From NCBI RefSeq assembly GCF_008727775.1, contig NZ_CP044232.1, positions 1,860,001 through 1,924,000 of the forward strand: a stretch of 64,000 nucleotides of DNA, read 5' to 3'. Shown one piece after another: positions 1 through 9,566 of the stretch; position 1 is the stretch's first letter, and every line of letters starts with the position of its first letter. The DNA is from Microbacterium lushaniae. Its GTDB lineage: Bacteria; Actinomycetota; Actinomycetes; Actinomycetales; Microbacteriaceae. A program made the translations under genes and the position numbers. The notes under the pieces are model-generated. The model ran no database searches. It was not told the DNA's origin and was given only the letters and a program-made list of their open reading frames with translations.

Positions 1-1
1 G

Positions 2-370
2 AAGTTCGGACGCGGCGCGGTGAGCGACCAGATGACCTTCGGCGGCTTCTACACGATGCTCGACGACGACGGGCATGCCGTCGGCGCCGGCTACGACTCG
101 CACGGTCACGTGCACGAGCATCACCCCGACTCCGGCTTCCGCATCGCGGATTTCCAGCTGCCGATGATGGATGAGGTGCGGGCGTTCGTGGACCGTGTCG
201 CCCGCGTCGTGCCGCAGGTGCAGTACGTCGGCTGGGACATCGTCGTGACCCCCGAGGGTCCGGTGCTCGTGGAGGGCAACTGGGGCGCCGGCGTGTACGA
301 GAACAAGCCGAGCGTCACGGGCATCCGCACCGGCCACAAGCCGCGCTACCGCGCCGCCATCGGCTTCTGA
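2..370 (+). CDS. Sugar-transfer-associated ATP-grasp protein, C-terminal part (5' truncated by window)
   Basis: The frame is open from base 2 to the TGA at 368-370, so only the last ~122 residues are present and the start lies outside the window. The fragment carries the end of an ATP-grasp fold: a GWDIVVTPEGPVLVEGNWG stretch, whose E and N match the metal/ATP-binding Glu and Asn of the family, followed by a short conserved tail. This resembles the ATP-grasp family found beside sugar-transfer and polysaccharide genes. The substrate cannot be told from the fragment. A 21-bp tandem repeat starts 2 nt after the stop codon. Confidence 0.65.
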   Translation, partial: KFGRGAVSDQMTFGGFYTMLDDDGHAVGAGYDSHGHVHEHHPDSGFRIADFQLPMMDEVRAFVDRVARVVPQVQYVGWDIVVTPEGPVLVEGNWGAGVYENKPSVTGIRTGHKPRYRAAIGF

Positions 371-372
371 CC

Positions 373-435
373 GCCGCCGGTATCCCCGGCACCACCGCCG
401 GTATCCTGGGCACCTCCGCCGGCATCCCGGGCACC
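373..435. repeat. 21-bp tandem repeat, three copies
   Basis: Three consecutive 21-bp units (373-393, 394-414, 415-435) with the pattern NCCGCCGGYATCCYSGGCACC follow the ATP-grasp stop codon, and a fourth partial copy starts at 436. The unit is a multiple of three, so it may be a decayed or expanded coding tail. No function is assigned. Confidence 0.75.
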
Positions 436-471
436 ACCGCCGGCCCTCGCCCTTCTGACGCCTCCCGCTAT

Positions 472-1378
472 CCCGAACTCCTCAATAACCCCGCCAGACC
501 CGGCATAAACCGGCCGAACCGGCAGCGGACGCGGCGCAATTGAGGAGTTCGGGCGGGGCGGGCGCCTGGCGAGGCCCCGGCGCCGCCAAATCCCCGCGCC
601 GCCGGATCGCCGCGGCGTGACGTGCGCGGCGTGACGCCGCCGTGCTCCCCGCCCGGCGCGCCTCCGGCCATCCCGAACTCCTCAAGAACGCGGCCAGATC
701 GGGCGTAAACCGGCCGAACCGGCACCGGAAGCGGCGGAATTGAGGAGTTCGGGCGGGGCGGGCGACTGGCGAGGCCCCGGCGCCGCCGGACCGCCGAGGT
801 TTGACGTGCGCGGCGTGGCACCGCCGCCTCGCCGCGGCGTGACGTGCACGGCGTGACACCGCCGTGCTCGCCACCCGTCACGGCTCCCGCTAGCCCGAAC
901 TCCTCAACGCCGCCGGGCAGAGCCTAAACCGGCCGAACCGGCAGCGGACGCGGCGCAATTGAGGAGTTCGGGCGGGGCTGGTGACGGGCGACGCCCCGGC
1001 GCCGCCAAATCCCCGCGCCGTGACGTCCGCGGCGTGACGCCCCGGTCCTCGCCGCGGCTTGACGTGCGCGGCGTGACGCCCCGGTCCTCGCCGCTCGGCA
1101 CGCCTCCGGCCATCCCGAACTCCTCAAGAACGCGGCCAGATCGGGCATGAACCGGCCGAACCGGCACCGGAAGCGGCGGAATTGAGGAGTTCGGGCGGGG
1201 CGGGCGACTGGCGAGGCCCCACGCCGCCGGATCGCCGGATCTTGACGTGCGCGGCGTGGCACCGCCGTGCTCCCCGCCGGGCACGCCTCCGGCTATCCCG
1301 AACTCCTCAAGAACGCGGCCGGGTCGGGCATAAACCGGCCGAACCGGCAGCGGACGCGGCGCAATTGAGGAGCTCGGG
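472..1378. repeat. Array of five ~82-bp palindrome-ended elements in ~200-bp tandem repeats
   Basis: Five elements lie at 472-553, 672-753, 894-972, 1114-1195 and 1297-1378. Each starts with CCCGAACTCCTCAA and ends with its reverse complement TTGAGGAGTTCGGG; the last copy has one arm mismatch (AGCTC). Lengths are 82, 82, 79, 82 and 82 bp. The interiors are related and contain ACCGGCCGAACCGGC, itself an inverted repeat. The ~100-140-bp spacers are also repeated (runs such as GACGTGCGCGGCGTGAC), giving a tandem period of 183-222 bp. The same ends recur at 61782-62270. Open frames across this region (for example 904-1530 on the minus strand) are by-products of the GC-rich repeats. The stretch 1379-1564 holds only GC-rich short repeats and no recognisable gene. 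Confidence 0.9.
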
Positions 1379-1564
1379 CGAGGCCGGGCGCTGGGCGAGG
1401 AACGCACGCAAGGACGAGGCAGGCGAGCAAGTCCAGGCGATGCCGGGCGCCGGGTGGTGGCGCGCACGCGAGGACGAGGCGGGGCCGGGCGCCGGGCGGG
1501 GCCGGGCGCCGGGCGGGGCCGGCCGCGCACGAAAGGACCAGGGCCGGCGGTGGCGCGGGAGGGG

Positions 1565-2259
1565 TCAGGCGGGGCGGACGACGCCGAGAGGCGTCGACTC
1601 GTGGCCCTGGCCGAGGGGGTTGTCCTTTAGGATCGCGAGCAGGCGGCGCTCACCGGCCTTGTCGAGCGTCGAGCCGAGGATGTTCCCGCCCAGGTCGTTG
1701 ATGTCGACGACGGCCACCTCGGCCGTGCCGCCCAACAGCGACTTCAGGTGAGCGGCGACCTGGCGCGGACGCTCGGGGCCCAGTACGACCGCCTTGTTGT
1801 ACGGCGGGATCGTGCCGCTGGTGGGCCCGTCGATCGCCCGGGCCTTGTCCCCTGCGATGCGATAGAAGTCGCCCTTGCGACCGAACGCCTTCGTGACGGC
1901 CGAGACCGCGGCAGCGAAGAGGATGCGGGGCACCCCGCACTCCCGCAGCGCCATCTCCATCGTCTCGGGCATGCCCAGGCCGATGCCGTAGGGCGTGCGC
2001 ACCACGAAGCGGGACAGGAACAGCGCGAGACGCCGCGGGTGGATCTGCTCGACGAGGTACGACCGGCCCTGCGTGATCGCGACGATCTTCTCCGTGACGA
2101 AGAAGATGTCGCCCGGCTGGACGACGTCCGCAGCGTACTCGCGGATGAACGGGTCGAGCTCGTCGCCCGGCATCACGACTCGCGTACGGATCGGGATGCG
2201 GGCGAACGAGGCTCCCTCGACGGTGACCGTCAACGCCTTGCCGGCGTTGGCTTCACCGG

Positions 2260-2263
<4 letters not shown>
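1565..2263 (-). CDS. F420-0:glutamate ligase-like protein (CofE domain)
   Basis: A 232-aa protein matching the CofE/FbiB ligase-domain family, which adds gamma-linked glutamate to coenzyme F420-0 in a GTP-dependent reaction. Recognisable parts are the N-terminal [14 protein letters not shown] stretch, the [15 protein letters not shown] segment (residues ~52-66), and a C-terminal segment with a conserved DIND and GGNILGST. The start is GTG at 2263, overlapping the TGA of the sigma factor gene as GTGA, so translation is probably coupled to it. No other F420 biosynthesis gene (fbiA, fbiC) is in the window. It may be a paralogue acting on another substrate. Confidence 0.65.
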
Positions 2264-3591
<1,328 letters not shown>

Positions 3592-3817
3592 GTTTCGCCT
3601 TTCACCGGGGTCGTGGGTCGCACGCTCGCCGGTCGTTCTCGGACACTAGTAAGACCCTTGTCAAGTCCGCGGCGAAAGCTGGGCTTCCTCCGACGGCCGA
3701 CAACGGGTCAGTTCCTTCATTGTCTCATACCTTCTCCGACCGGCATTACGCGCGGAGAATACACCAGAGACAACCCGCCGGATCCGGCGCTTATTCCTCG
3801 GTCGGGCAAGAAACCGG

Positions 3818-4753
3818 TCAGCCCAGGGCTGGGCCGCCGCGCTTGTCGTCGTCACCGCTGGGCCGGGTGGCGAGGAACCGCTCCAGCTCCGCGGCCAGCT
3901 CGTCGGCGCTGGGCAGGTCGCCCGTGTGGATGATGGGCGTGGCGTGCGTGGAGCCGGCCATATAGGAGTCGTATCGCTCCTCGAGGCCCTCGAGCATCCG
4001 CGTCAGCTCGTCACTGCCCGACACCTGCTCGTCGACCTTCTCCAGATACTCCCGGTTCTCCTCACGGACACCGTCGCCGTCGAAGACGAGCCCGGTCGCC
4101 ACCGTGATGCTGTCCATGCCCGCCAACGCCGCGGCGGGATACTCGGTGTCGCCGAGGTAGTGCGGGATGAGCAGCACGAAGCCGGCGACCTTGGCGCCGG
4201 CTTCAGAGAACCGGTACTCCAGGAGGTGCCCCACCGTTGCCGGCACCCGCGTGTGCGGGCGCCACACCGAATGCGCCTCGACCAGATCGCCGCGGGTCCC
4301 GCTCACGGTCGAGCCGATCGGACGGGTGTGCGGTACGGGCATCGGGATGGCGTGCACCCACGTCACCGACGACACCTGCAGCCCGGCGCTGAGCTCGATG
4401 ACCGCGTCGGCGAACGCGTCCCACGCGAAGTCGGGCTCGTACCCGGCGAGCAGGACGAACGGCTGACCGAGCGCATCGTGGGCGAGCGACAGCTCGAGCC
4501 GGGGCGGACGGTATCCGGTCAGGTGGTCTTCTTCGAAGGACACGACAGGACGACGCGCACGGTAATCCAGGAGCGCGTCGTTGGAGAAGACGAAGACAGG
4601 GGCCGGCTCGAGGTCGTCACGGAAGTACTCGATGAGACGCGACACGGCTGAACCGGCGTCGGTGAAACCGGTCAGCGCGATCACCAGCGGAAGCCCGGAC
4701 GGCACCGGCGGGGCCGAGACGGCGCGTTCGAACAACGGCGCGGGATGGGGCAT
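3818..4753 (-). CDS. PAC2 family protein
   Basis: A 311-aa protein of the PAC2 family, related to archaeal and eukaryotic proteasome-assembly chaperones and widespread in actinobacteria. The hallmark ALTGFTDAGSA lies at residues ~26-36, followed by the predicted Rossmann-like core (FVLLAGYEPDFAWDAF; VAGFVLLIPHYLGDTEYPAA). The C-terminal ~70 residues are charged and likely helical (LEGLEERYDSY). No proteasome gene is nearby, so the cellular role is not shown by context. The ATG at 4753 sits 6 nt downstream of TAGAGT (minus strand), which suggests a leaderless transcript. Confidence 0.85.
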   Translation of the reverse strand: MPHPAPLFERAVSAPPVPSGLPLVIALTGFTDAGSAVSRLIEYFRDDLEPAPVFVFSNDALLDYRARRPVVSFEEDHLTGYRPPRLELSLAHDALGQPFVLLAGYEPDFAWDAFADAVIELSAGLQVSSVTWVHAIPMPVPHTRPIGSTVSGTRGDLVEAHSVWRPHTRVPATVGHLLEYRFSEAGAKVAGFVLLIPHYLGDTEYPAAALAGMDSITVATGLVFDGDGVREENREYLEKVDEQVSGSDELTRMLEGLEERYDSYMAGSTHATPIIHTGDLPSADELAAELERFLATRPSGDDDKRGGPALG

Positions 4754-4759
4754 GCCTCA

Positions 4760-4765
4760 ACTCTA
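4760..4765 (-). promoter_or_regulatory. -10 box for the PAC2 gene, leaderless
   Basis: On the minus strand TAGAGT lies 6 nt upstream of the ATG, so transcription would start at or next to the start codon. Confidence 0.55.
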
Positions 4766-4823
4766 CGAGCGCGCGGAGCGCAAGGCACATCGCCCCATCC
4801 CGCTCACAGCGAACACGCGTACC

Positions 4824-4829
4824 TAGGAT
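4824..4829 (+). promoter_or_regulatory. -10 box for pepA, leaderless
   Basis: TAGGAT lies 7 nt before the ATG at 4837. An in-frame ATG at 4828 overlaps this hexamer, which is why the second ATG is preferred as the start. Confidence 0.6.
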
Positions 4830-4836
4830 GGGACGC

Positions 4837-6306
4837 ATGCCGTTCCCCTCCGTGTCGCACAGCAGCGCCCCCCTCGATGAGATCCCTGCCGACGCCATCC
4901 TCCTCGTCCTCCCGACCCTGCAGGACGACACCCGGATCCCCCAGTGGCCGGGCCTGACGGAGGCGGCCGCCGCCGTCGGCTTCACCGGTGCGGCAGGGTC
5001 GTTCCAGCGGGTGTCGCTTCCCGGGCGCACGACCCCGGTCGCGGTCGTGGGCGCAGGACCCGCCCCCACTCCGGCGGCCCTGCGTGCGGCGGCGGGTGTC
5101 GGCATCCGCCAGCTGACCGGCTTCGCGCGTGTCGCCCTGGCCGCGCCAGCGACGGCGGATGCGTCGTGGCGAGCGCTGGCCGAAGGCGCCGCTCTCGGCG
5201 GATACCGCTTCAGCGGCTACAAGTCGGAGGCGCCGCCCTCCCGCGCGACGGAGGTCATCGTGTCGACCTCGGCGGCGCCTGACCCTGCCGATGTCGACGC
5301 CGTCGCAGCCATCGCCGACGCTGTCGCCCTCGTGAAGGACCTCGTCACCACCCCGGCCGAGTGGCTCGGCCCCGCCGACCTGGCCGAGCGCGCCAGCGAG
5401 TCGGTCGCCGAGCTGCCGGTCACGGTGACGGTGTTCGACGAGGAGGCGCTCCGCGACGGCGGGTACGGCGGTATCCTCGCGGTCGGTCAAGGATCGGATC
5501 GACCGCCGCGGTTGGTGCGACTGGAATACTCCCCCGCGGGGGCCAAGCGCTCGGTGGCGCTCGTGGGCAAGGGCATCACGTTCGACACGGGCGGCCTGTC
5601 GCTCAAGCCTGCCGCGTCGATGGTGGGCATGAAGTACGACATGTGCGGCGCGGCCACCGTGCTCGCCGTCGTGCGCGCGGCGGCGGCACTGCGCCTGCCC
5701 GTACGGGTCACCGCGTGGATGTGCATCGCCGACAACATGCCCTCGGGCCGGGCCACCCGTCCCGGCGACGTCGTGCGCACTCTGGACGGGACCACCGTGG
5801 AGGTGCTGAACACCGACGCCGAGGGCCGTGTGGTGCTCGCCGACGGGCTGGCCGCCGCCAGCCGGGAGCGGCCCGACCTGCTGATCGACGTCGCGACCCT
5901 CACCGGCGCGATCACCGTCGCCCTGGGCAACCGTCACACCGGCGTCATGGGTGAGGACGAGGCCGTCGCCCGCTACCTCGGCGCCGCCGCCCGAGTCGAC
6001 GAGCTCGCATGGCAGCTCCCCCTGCCCGACCACATGGTCGACGAACTCGACTCCCCCATCGCCGACCTGCAGAACGCCAAGATCGGCGACCCCGCCGGCG
6101 GATCGCTGTTCGCCGGTCTGTTCCTGCGCCACTTCGTGGGCCGCACCTCCGACGCCGACGACGCGCCGCGCATCCCCTGGGTGCACCTGGACATCGCCGG
6201 TGTCGGCATGAACAAGGGCGCCCCCTACGGATTCACCGACAAGGGCGTCACCGGCGCAACGGTGCGATCGCTCATCGAGCTTCTGGCCACCGAGGCGGCG
6301 TCGTGA
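4837..6306 (+). CDS. pepA: Leucyl aminopeptidase (M17 family)
   Basis: A 489-aa cytosolic dinuclear-metal aminopeptidase that removes N-terminal residues from peptides. The metal-binding lysine is in VGKGITFDTGGLSLKP (K245), and the M17 signature NTDAEGRVVLADG follows at residues ~325-337. A variable N-terminal domain (1-165) precedes the catalytic domain, as in the family. The start is set at 4837 because the upstream in-frame ATG at 4828 lies inside the probable -10 box. Its stop overlaps the GTG of the lipoamide dehydrogenase gene (GTGA). The mycobacterial homologue pepB is also near the 2-oxoacid dehydrogenase E2 gene. Confidence 0.95.
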   Translation: MPFPSVSHSSAPLDEIPADAILLVLPTLQDDTRIPQWPGLTEAAAAVGFTGAAGSFQRVSLPGRTTPVAVVGAGPAPTPAALRAAAGVGIRQLTGFARVALAAPATADASWRALAEGAALGGYRFSGYKSEAPPSRATEVIVSTSAAPDPADVDAVAAIADAVALVKDLVTTPAEWLGPADLAERASESVAELPVTVTVFDEEALRDGGYGGILAVGQGSDRPPRLVRLEYSPAGAKRSVALVGKGITFDTGGLSLKPAASMVGMKYDMCGAATVLAVVRAAAALRLPVRVTAWMCIADNMPSGRATRPGDVVRTLDGTTVEVLNTDAEGRVVLADGLAAASRERPDLLIDVATLTGAITVALGNRHTGVMGEDEAVARYLGAAARVDELAWQLPLPDHMVDELDSPIADLQNAKIGDPAGGSLFAGLFLRHFVGRTSDADDAPRIPWVHLDIAGVGMNKGAPYGFTDKGVTGATVRSLIELLATEAAS

Positions 6307-7676
6307 CCGAGCACACCGCCGATCTCGTCGTCCTCGGCGGCGGCAGCGGCGGGTACGCCGCCGCACTGCGCGCGGCCGAACTCGGCGCGAAGGTCGTCGT
6401 GATCGAGAAGGACAAGGTCGGCGGCACGTGCCTGCATCGCGGCTGCATCCCCACCAAGGCGCTGCTGCACTCCGCCGAAGTGGCCGATACCGCCCGGGCC
6501 GCCGCATCCGTCGGAGTGCGGGTGAGCCTGGAGGGCATCGACGCGCCGGCCGTCCGGGCGTACCGCGAGGGCATCGTCGCGAAGAAGCACCGTGGCTTGC
6601 AGGGGCTGCTGTCCGCCCGCGGGATCACCGTCGTCGCCGGTGAAGGCCGGCTCGAAGCGGGACCGGCCATCCGGGTGGGCGACGACCTCTACCGCGGGAC
6701 GGATGTGGTCATCGCGACGGGCTCGTACAGCCGGACGCTGCCCGGCCTGGAGATCGGCGGACGCGTCCTCACCAGTGAACAGGCGCTCGAACTCGACGAG
6801 ATCCCGAGCCGCGTGGCCGTGCTCGGCGGCGGCGTGATCGGCGCCGAGTTCGCCAGCATGTGGCGATCGTTCGGCGCCGAGGTGACGATCATCGAGGCAC
6901 TCGACCACCTCGTGCCCGCCGAGGACGAGACCGCCAGCAAGGGTCTCGAGCGGGCCTACCGCAAGCGCGGGATCGATCTGCGGCTGAGCACGCGGTTCTC
7001 CTCGGTCGCGCAGACCGCCGATGCCGTGACCGTGGAACTGGCGGACGGCACCAGCGTGCAGGCGGACTACCTGCTGGTGGCCGTCGGCCGCGGCCCCGCC
7101 ACCGCCGGTCTCGGCCTGGAAGAGGCCGGCGTCGTGCTCGACCGCGGGTTCATCCGCACCGACGAGCGCCTGCGCACGGATGTGCCGCACGTGTGGGCGG
7201 TGGGCGATGTCGTCGTGGGCCTGCAGCTCGCCCACCGCGGATTCCAGCAGGGGATGTTCGTCGCCGAGGAGATCGCCGGCCGCTCCCCCGTCCGCATCCC
7301 CGAGCACCACATCCCGCGCGTGACCTACTCGCACCCGGAGGTCGCCTCGGTCGGCTGGACGCACGCCCAGGCGGCCGAGCAGCACGGCGCCGACGCGCTG
7401 GAGGTGACCGAGTACAACCTCGCCGGCAACGCCCGCAGCGAGATCCTCGGCACCGCCGGTGTGGCGAAGGTGATCCGCCTCAAGGGGGGCCCCGTCGTGG
7501 GCGTTCACCTCGTCGGCGATCGCGTCGGCGAACTCATCACCGAGGCGCAGCTCGTCGTGGGGTGGGAGGCCCACCCCGAAGACGTCGCCCCCTACGTCCA
7601 CGCCCACCCCACCCAGAGCGAAGCGCTGGGCGAAGCGTTCCTCGCATTGGCGGGTTCTCCGCTGCACTCGCTCTGA
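6303..7676 (+). CDS. lpdA: Dihydrolipoyl dehydrogenase (E3)
   Basis: A 457-aa FAD-dependent enzyme that reoxidises dihydrolipoyl groups of 2-oxoacid dehydrogenase complexes with NAD+. The FAD motif LGGGSGGYAAALRAAELG is at the N terminus, the redox disulfide is CLHRGC (C43 and C48), the NAD motif is VLGGGVIGAEFASMW, GDVV appears in the second FAD motif, and HAHPTQSEAL near the end carries the His-Glu base. The GTG start overlaps the pepA stop, and the gene lies 57 nt upstream of the E2 gene. It probably serves the E2 next door and the AceE at 45.9 kb. Confidence 0.95.
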   Translation: MTEHTADLVVLGGGSGGYAAALRAAELGAKVVVIEKDKVGGTCLHRGCIPTKALLHSAEVADTARAAASVGVRVSLEGIDAPAVRAYREGIVAKKHRGLQGLLSARGITVVAGEGRLEAGPAIRVGDDLYRGTDVVIATGSYSRTLPGLEIGGRVLTSEQALELDEIPSRVAVLGGGVIGAEFASMWRSFGAEVTIIEALDHLVPAEDETASKGLERAYRKRGIDLRLSTRFSSVAQTADAVTVELADGTSVQADYLLVAVGRGPATAGLGLEEAGVVLDRGFIRTDERLRTDVPHVWAVGDVVVGLQLAHRGFQQGMFVAEEIAGRSPVRIPEHHIPRVTYSHPEVASVGWTHAQAAEQHGADALEVTEYNLAGNARSEILGTAGVAKVIRLKGGPVVGVHLVGDRVGELITEAQLVVGWEAHPEDVAPYVHAHPTQSEALGEAFLALAGSPLHSL

Positions 7677-7733
7677 GGGTGCGCAACGCGTCACTAAGCT
7701 AGACATGAATCCGCTTCCGAAGGAGACAAGCTC

Positions 7734-9566
7734 ATGAGCACTTCCGTCGTCCTCCCCGCGCTCGGAGAGAGCGTCACCGAGGGAACGGTCACCCGCTGGC
7801 TCAAGAAGGTCGGTGACACGATCCAGGAGGACGAGGGCCTGCTGGAGATCTCGACTGACAAGGTCGATACCGAGATCCCGTCCCCCGTGAGCGGGGTGCT
7901 CGAGGAGATCCTCGTCCAGGAGGACGAGACCGTCGAAGTCGGCGCCGTCCTGGCCAAGATCGGCGACGGGTCCGGTTCCTCCAGCGATGACGCCCCCGCC
8001 GCCGAAGCCCCCGCGCCCGCCGAGGAGGCGCCTGCCGCCGCCGAGGCCGCGCCCGCCGAGGCTCCTGCTGAGGCCGCACCGGCCGAGCAGCCCGCGCCCG
8101 CCGCATCGTCCGAAGCGGCGTCGTCGGATTCGGCGCCTGCCGAGCAGCCGGCCTCCGATGGTGGCGAGAGCCGCGAAGTCGTGCTGCCCGAACTGGGCGA
8201 AAGCGTCACGGAGGGCACCGTCACCCGCTGGCTCAAGCAGGTCGGTGACGATGTCGCCGTCGACGAACCCCTCTTGGAGATCTCCACCGACAAGGTCGAC
8301 ACCGAGATCCCCTCGCCGGTTGCCGGCGTGCTTCAGGAGGTCCTGGTCAAGGAGGACGAGACGGTGGCCGTCGGCGCAGCGCTCGCCCGCATCGGCAGCG
8401 GCGCCGCCCCCGCTGCGGCCGCGGAGTCCGCCCCAGAGGCGCCCTCGACCGAGAAGCCCGTCGACGCCGACCAGCCCGCCGCGCAGCCCGAGCCCGCAGC
8501 GGCCGAGCCTGCGAAGCAGAGCGAGCCGGAGAAGCCCGCCGAAGCTGCACAGCCTGCTCCGGCACAGCCCGCACCGGAGACGGGCGCATCGACCCCTGCT
8601 CCTCAGCCCCCCTCGACCTCCTCGGAGTCGCTGGCGGCATCGGCCGACGAAATCACCTACGTCACGCCGCTGGTGCGTCGTCTGGCCCAGCAGCAGGGAG
8701 TCGACCTGACGAAGGTCACCGGCACGGGCGTCGGCGGCCGCATCCGCAAGGAAGACGTGCTGAAGGCCGCCGAGGCAGCCGCGAAGGCCCCCGCCGAGCA
8801 GGCACCTGCTGCCGCGTCCGCTCCTGCGCCTGCGCCGCTTGAGGTCTCGCCGCTGCGCGGCACGACCCAGCCGATGTCGCGCCTGCGCAAGGTGCTCGCC
8901 GAGCGGGCGGTCGCGTCCATGCAGGCCACGGCCCAGCTGACGACCGTCGTCGAGGTGGATGTCACGAAGGTCGCCTCGTACCGCGACCGGGTCAAGGCCG
9001 AGTTCCAGGAGAAGACCGGCGACAAGCTGTCGTTCCTGCCCTTCTTCGTGCTGGCTGCGGCAGAGGCCCTGCAGGCCTACCCCGTGATCAACTCGACGGT
9101 GGACGGCGAGAGCATCGTCTACCCGCCGACGGAGAACATCTCGATCGCCGTCGACACCGAGCGCGGTCTGCTCACCCCGGTGGTGCGTGACGTCGCGGGG
9201 AAGAACCTCGCCCAGATCGCGCACGAGATCGCCGACCTCGCCGCTCGCACGCGCAACAACAAGCTCAAGCCCGACGAGCTGGCCGGCGGCACCTTCACGG
9301 TCACCAACACCGGGTCGCGCGGCGCACTGTTCGACACCCCGCTGGTGTTCCTCCCGCAGTCGGCGATCCTGGGCACCGGCACCGTCGTCAAGCGCCCCGG
9401 CGTGGTCAGCGTCGACGGGAAGGACGCCATCTCGGTGCGCTCCTACGTCTACCTCGCGCTGTCGTACGACCACCGCGTGGTCGACGGCGCGGATGCGGCG
9501 CGCTTCCTCTCGGCGGTCAAGAACCGCCTCGAAGCCGCACAGTTCGAGGGCAACCTCGGCATCTGA
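7734..9566 (+). CDS. sucB: 2-oxoacid dehydrogenase E2 (dihydrolipoamide acyltransferase), two lipoyl domains
   Basis: A 610-aa E2 core protein. Two lipoyl domains each carry the [11 protein letters not shown] motif, with lipoylated K43 and K187, joined by long Ala/Pro/Glu linkers. A peripheral subunit-binding domain (~305-340, [20 protein letters not shown]) and a catalytic domain ending in [16 protein letters not shown] follow. Actinobacterial homologues are annotated sucB or dlaT and can serve both pyruvate and 2-oxoglutarate dehydrogenase. GAAGGAG precedes the ATG, and TAAGCT at 7695-7700 is a plausible -10. lipB and lipA, which follow this gene in Mycobacterium, are absent here. A strong hairpin begins 6 nt after the stop. 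Confidence 0.93.
   Translation: MSTSVVLPALGESVTEGTVTRWLKKVGDTIQEDEGLLEISTDKVDTEIPSPVSGVLEEILVQEDETVEVGAVLAKIGDGSGSSSDDAPAAEAPAPAEEAPAAAEAAPAEAPAEAAPAEQPAPAASSEAASSDSAPAEQPASDGGESREVVLPELGESVTEGTVTRWLKQVGDDVAVDEPLLEISTDKVDTEIPSPVAGVLQEVLVKEDETVAVGAALARIGSGAAPAAAAESAPEAPSTEKPVDADQPAAQPEPAAAEPAKQSEPEKPAEAAQPAPAQPAPETGASTPAPQPPSTSSESLAASADEITYVTPLVRRLAQQQGVDLTKVTGTGVGGRIRKEDVLKAAEAAAKAPAEQAPAAASAPAPAPLEVSPLRGTTQPMSRLRKVLAERAVASMQATAQLTTVVEVDVTKVASYRDRVKAEFQEKTGDKLSFLPFFVLAAAEALQAYPVINSTVDGESIVYPPTENISIAVDTERGLLTPVVRDVAGKNLAQIAHEIADLAARTRNNKLKPDELAGGTFTVTNTGSRGALFDTPLVFLPQSAILGTGTVVKRPGVVSVDGKDAISVRSYVYLALSYDHRVVDGADAARFLSAVKNRLEAAQFEGNLGI

Noticed and set aside
472..1378. CRISPR array
   Set aside because: Elements are 82 bp with inverted ends and the spacers are themselves repeated; no cas gene is present.
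468..1530. Several 100-200-aa open frames on both strands in the first repeat array
   Set aside because: They are Arg/Pro/Ala-rich translations of GC-rich tandem repeats, repeat themselves internally, and lack ribosome-binding sites or family similarity.
3661..3855. 64-aa frame upstream of the sigma factor gene
   Set aside because: Overlaps the PAC2 gene end, has no family similarity and probably lies in the promoter/leader of sigA's upstream region.
6225..9473. 1082-aa minus-strand open frame
   Set aside because: Antisense to lpdA and sucB; a high-GC shadow without recognisable motifs.
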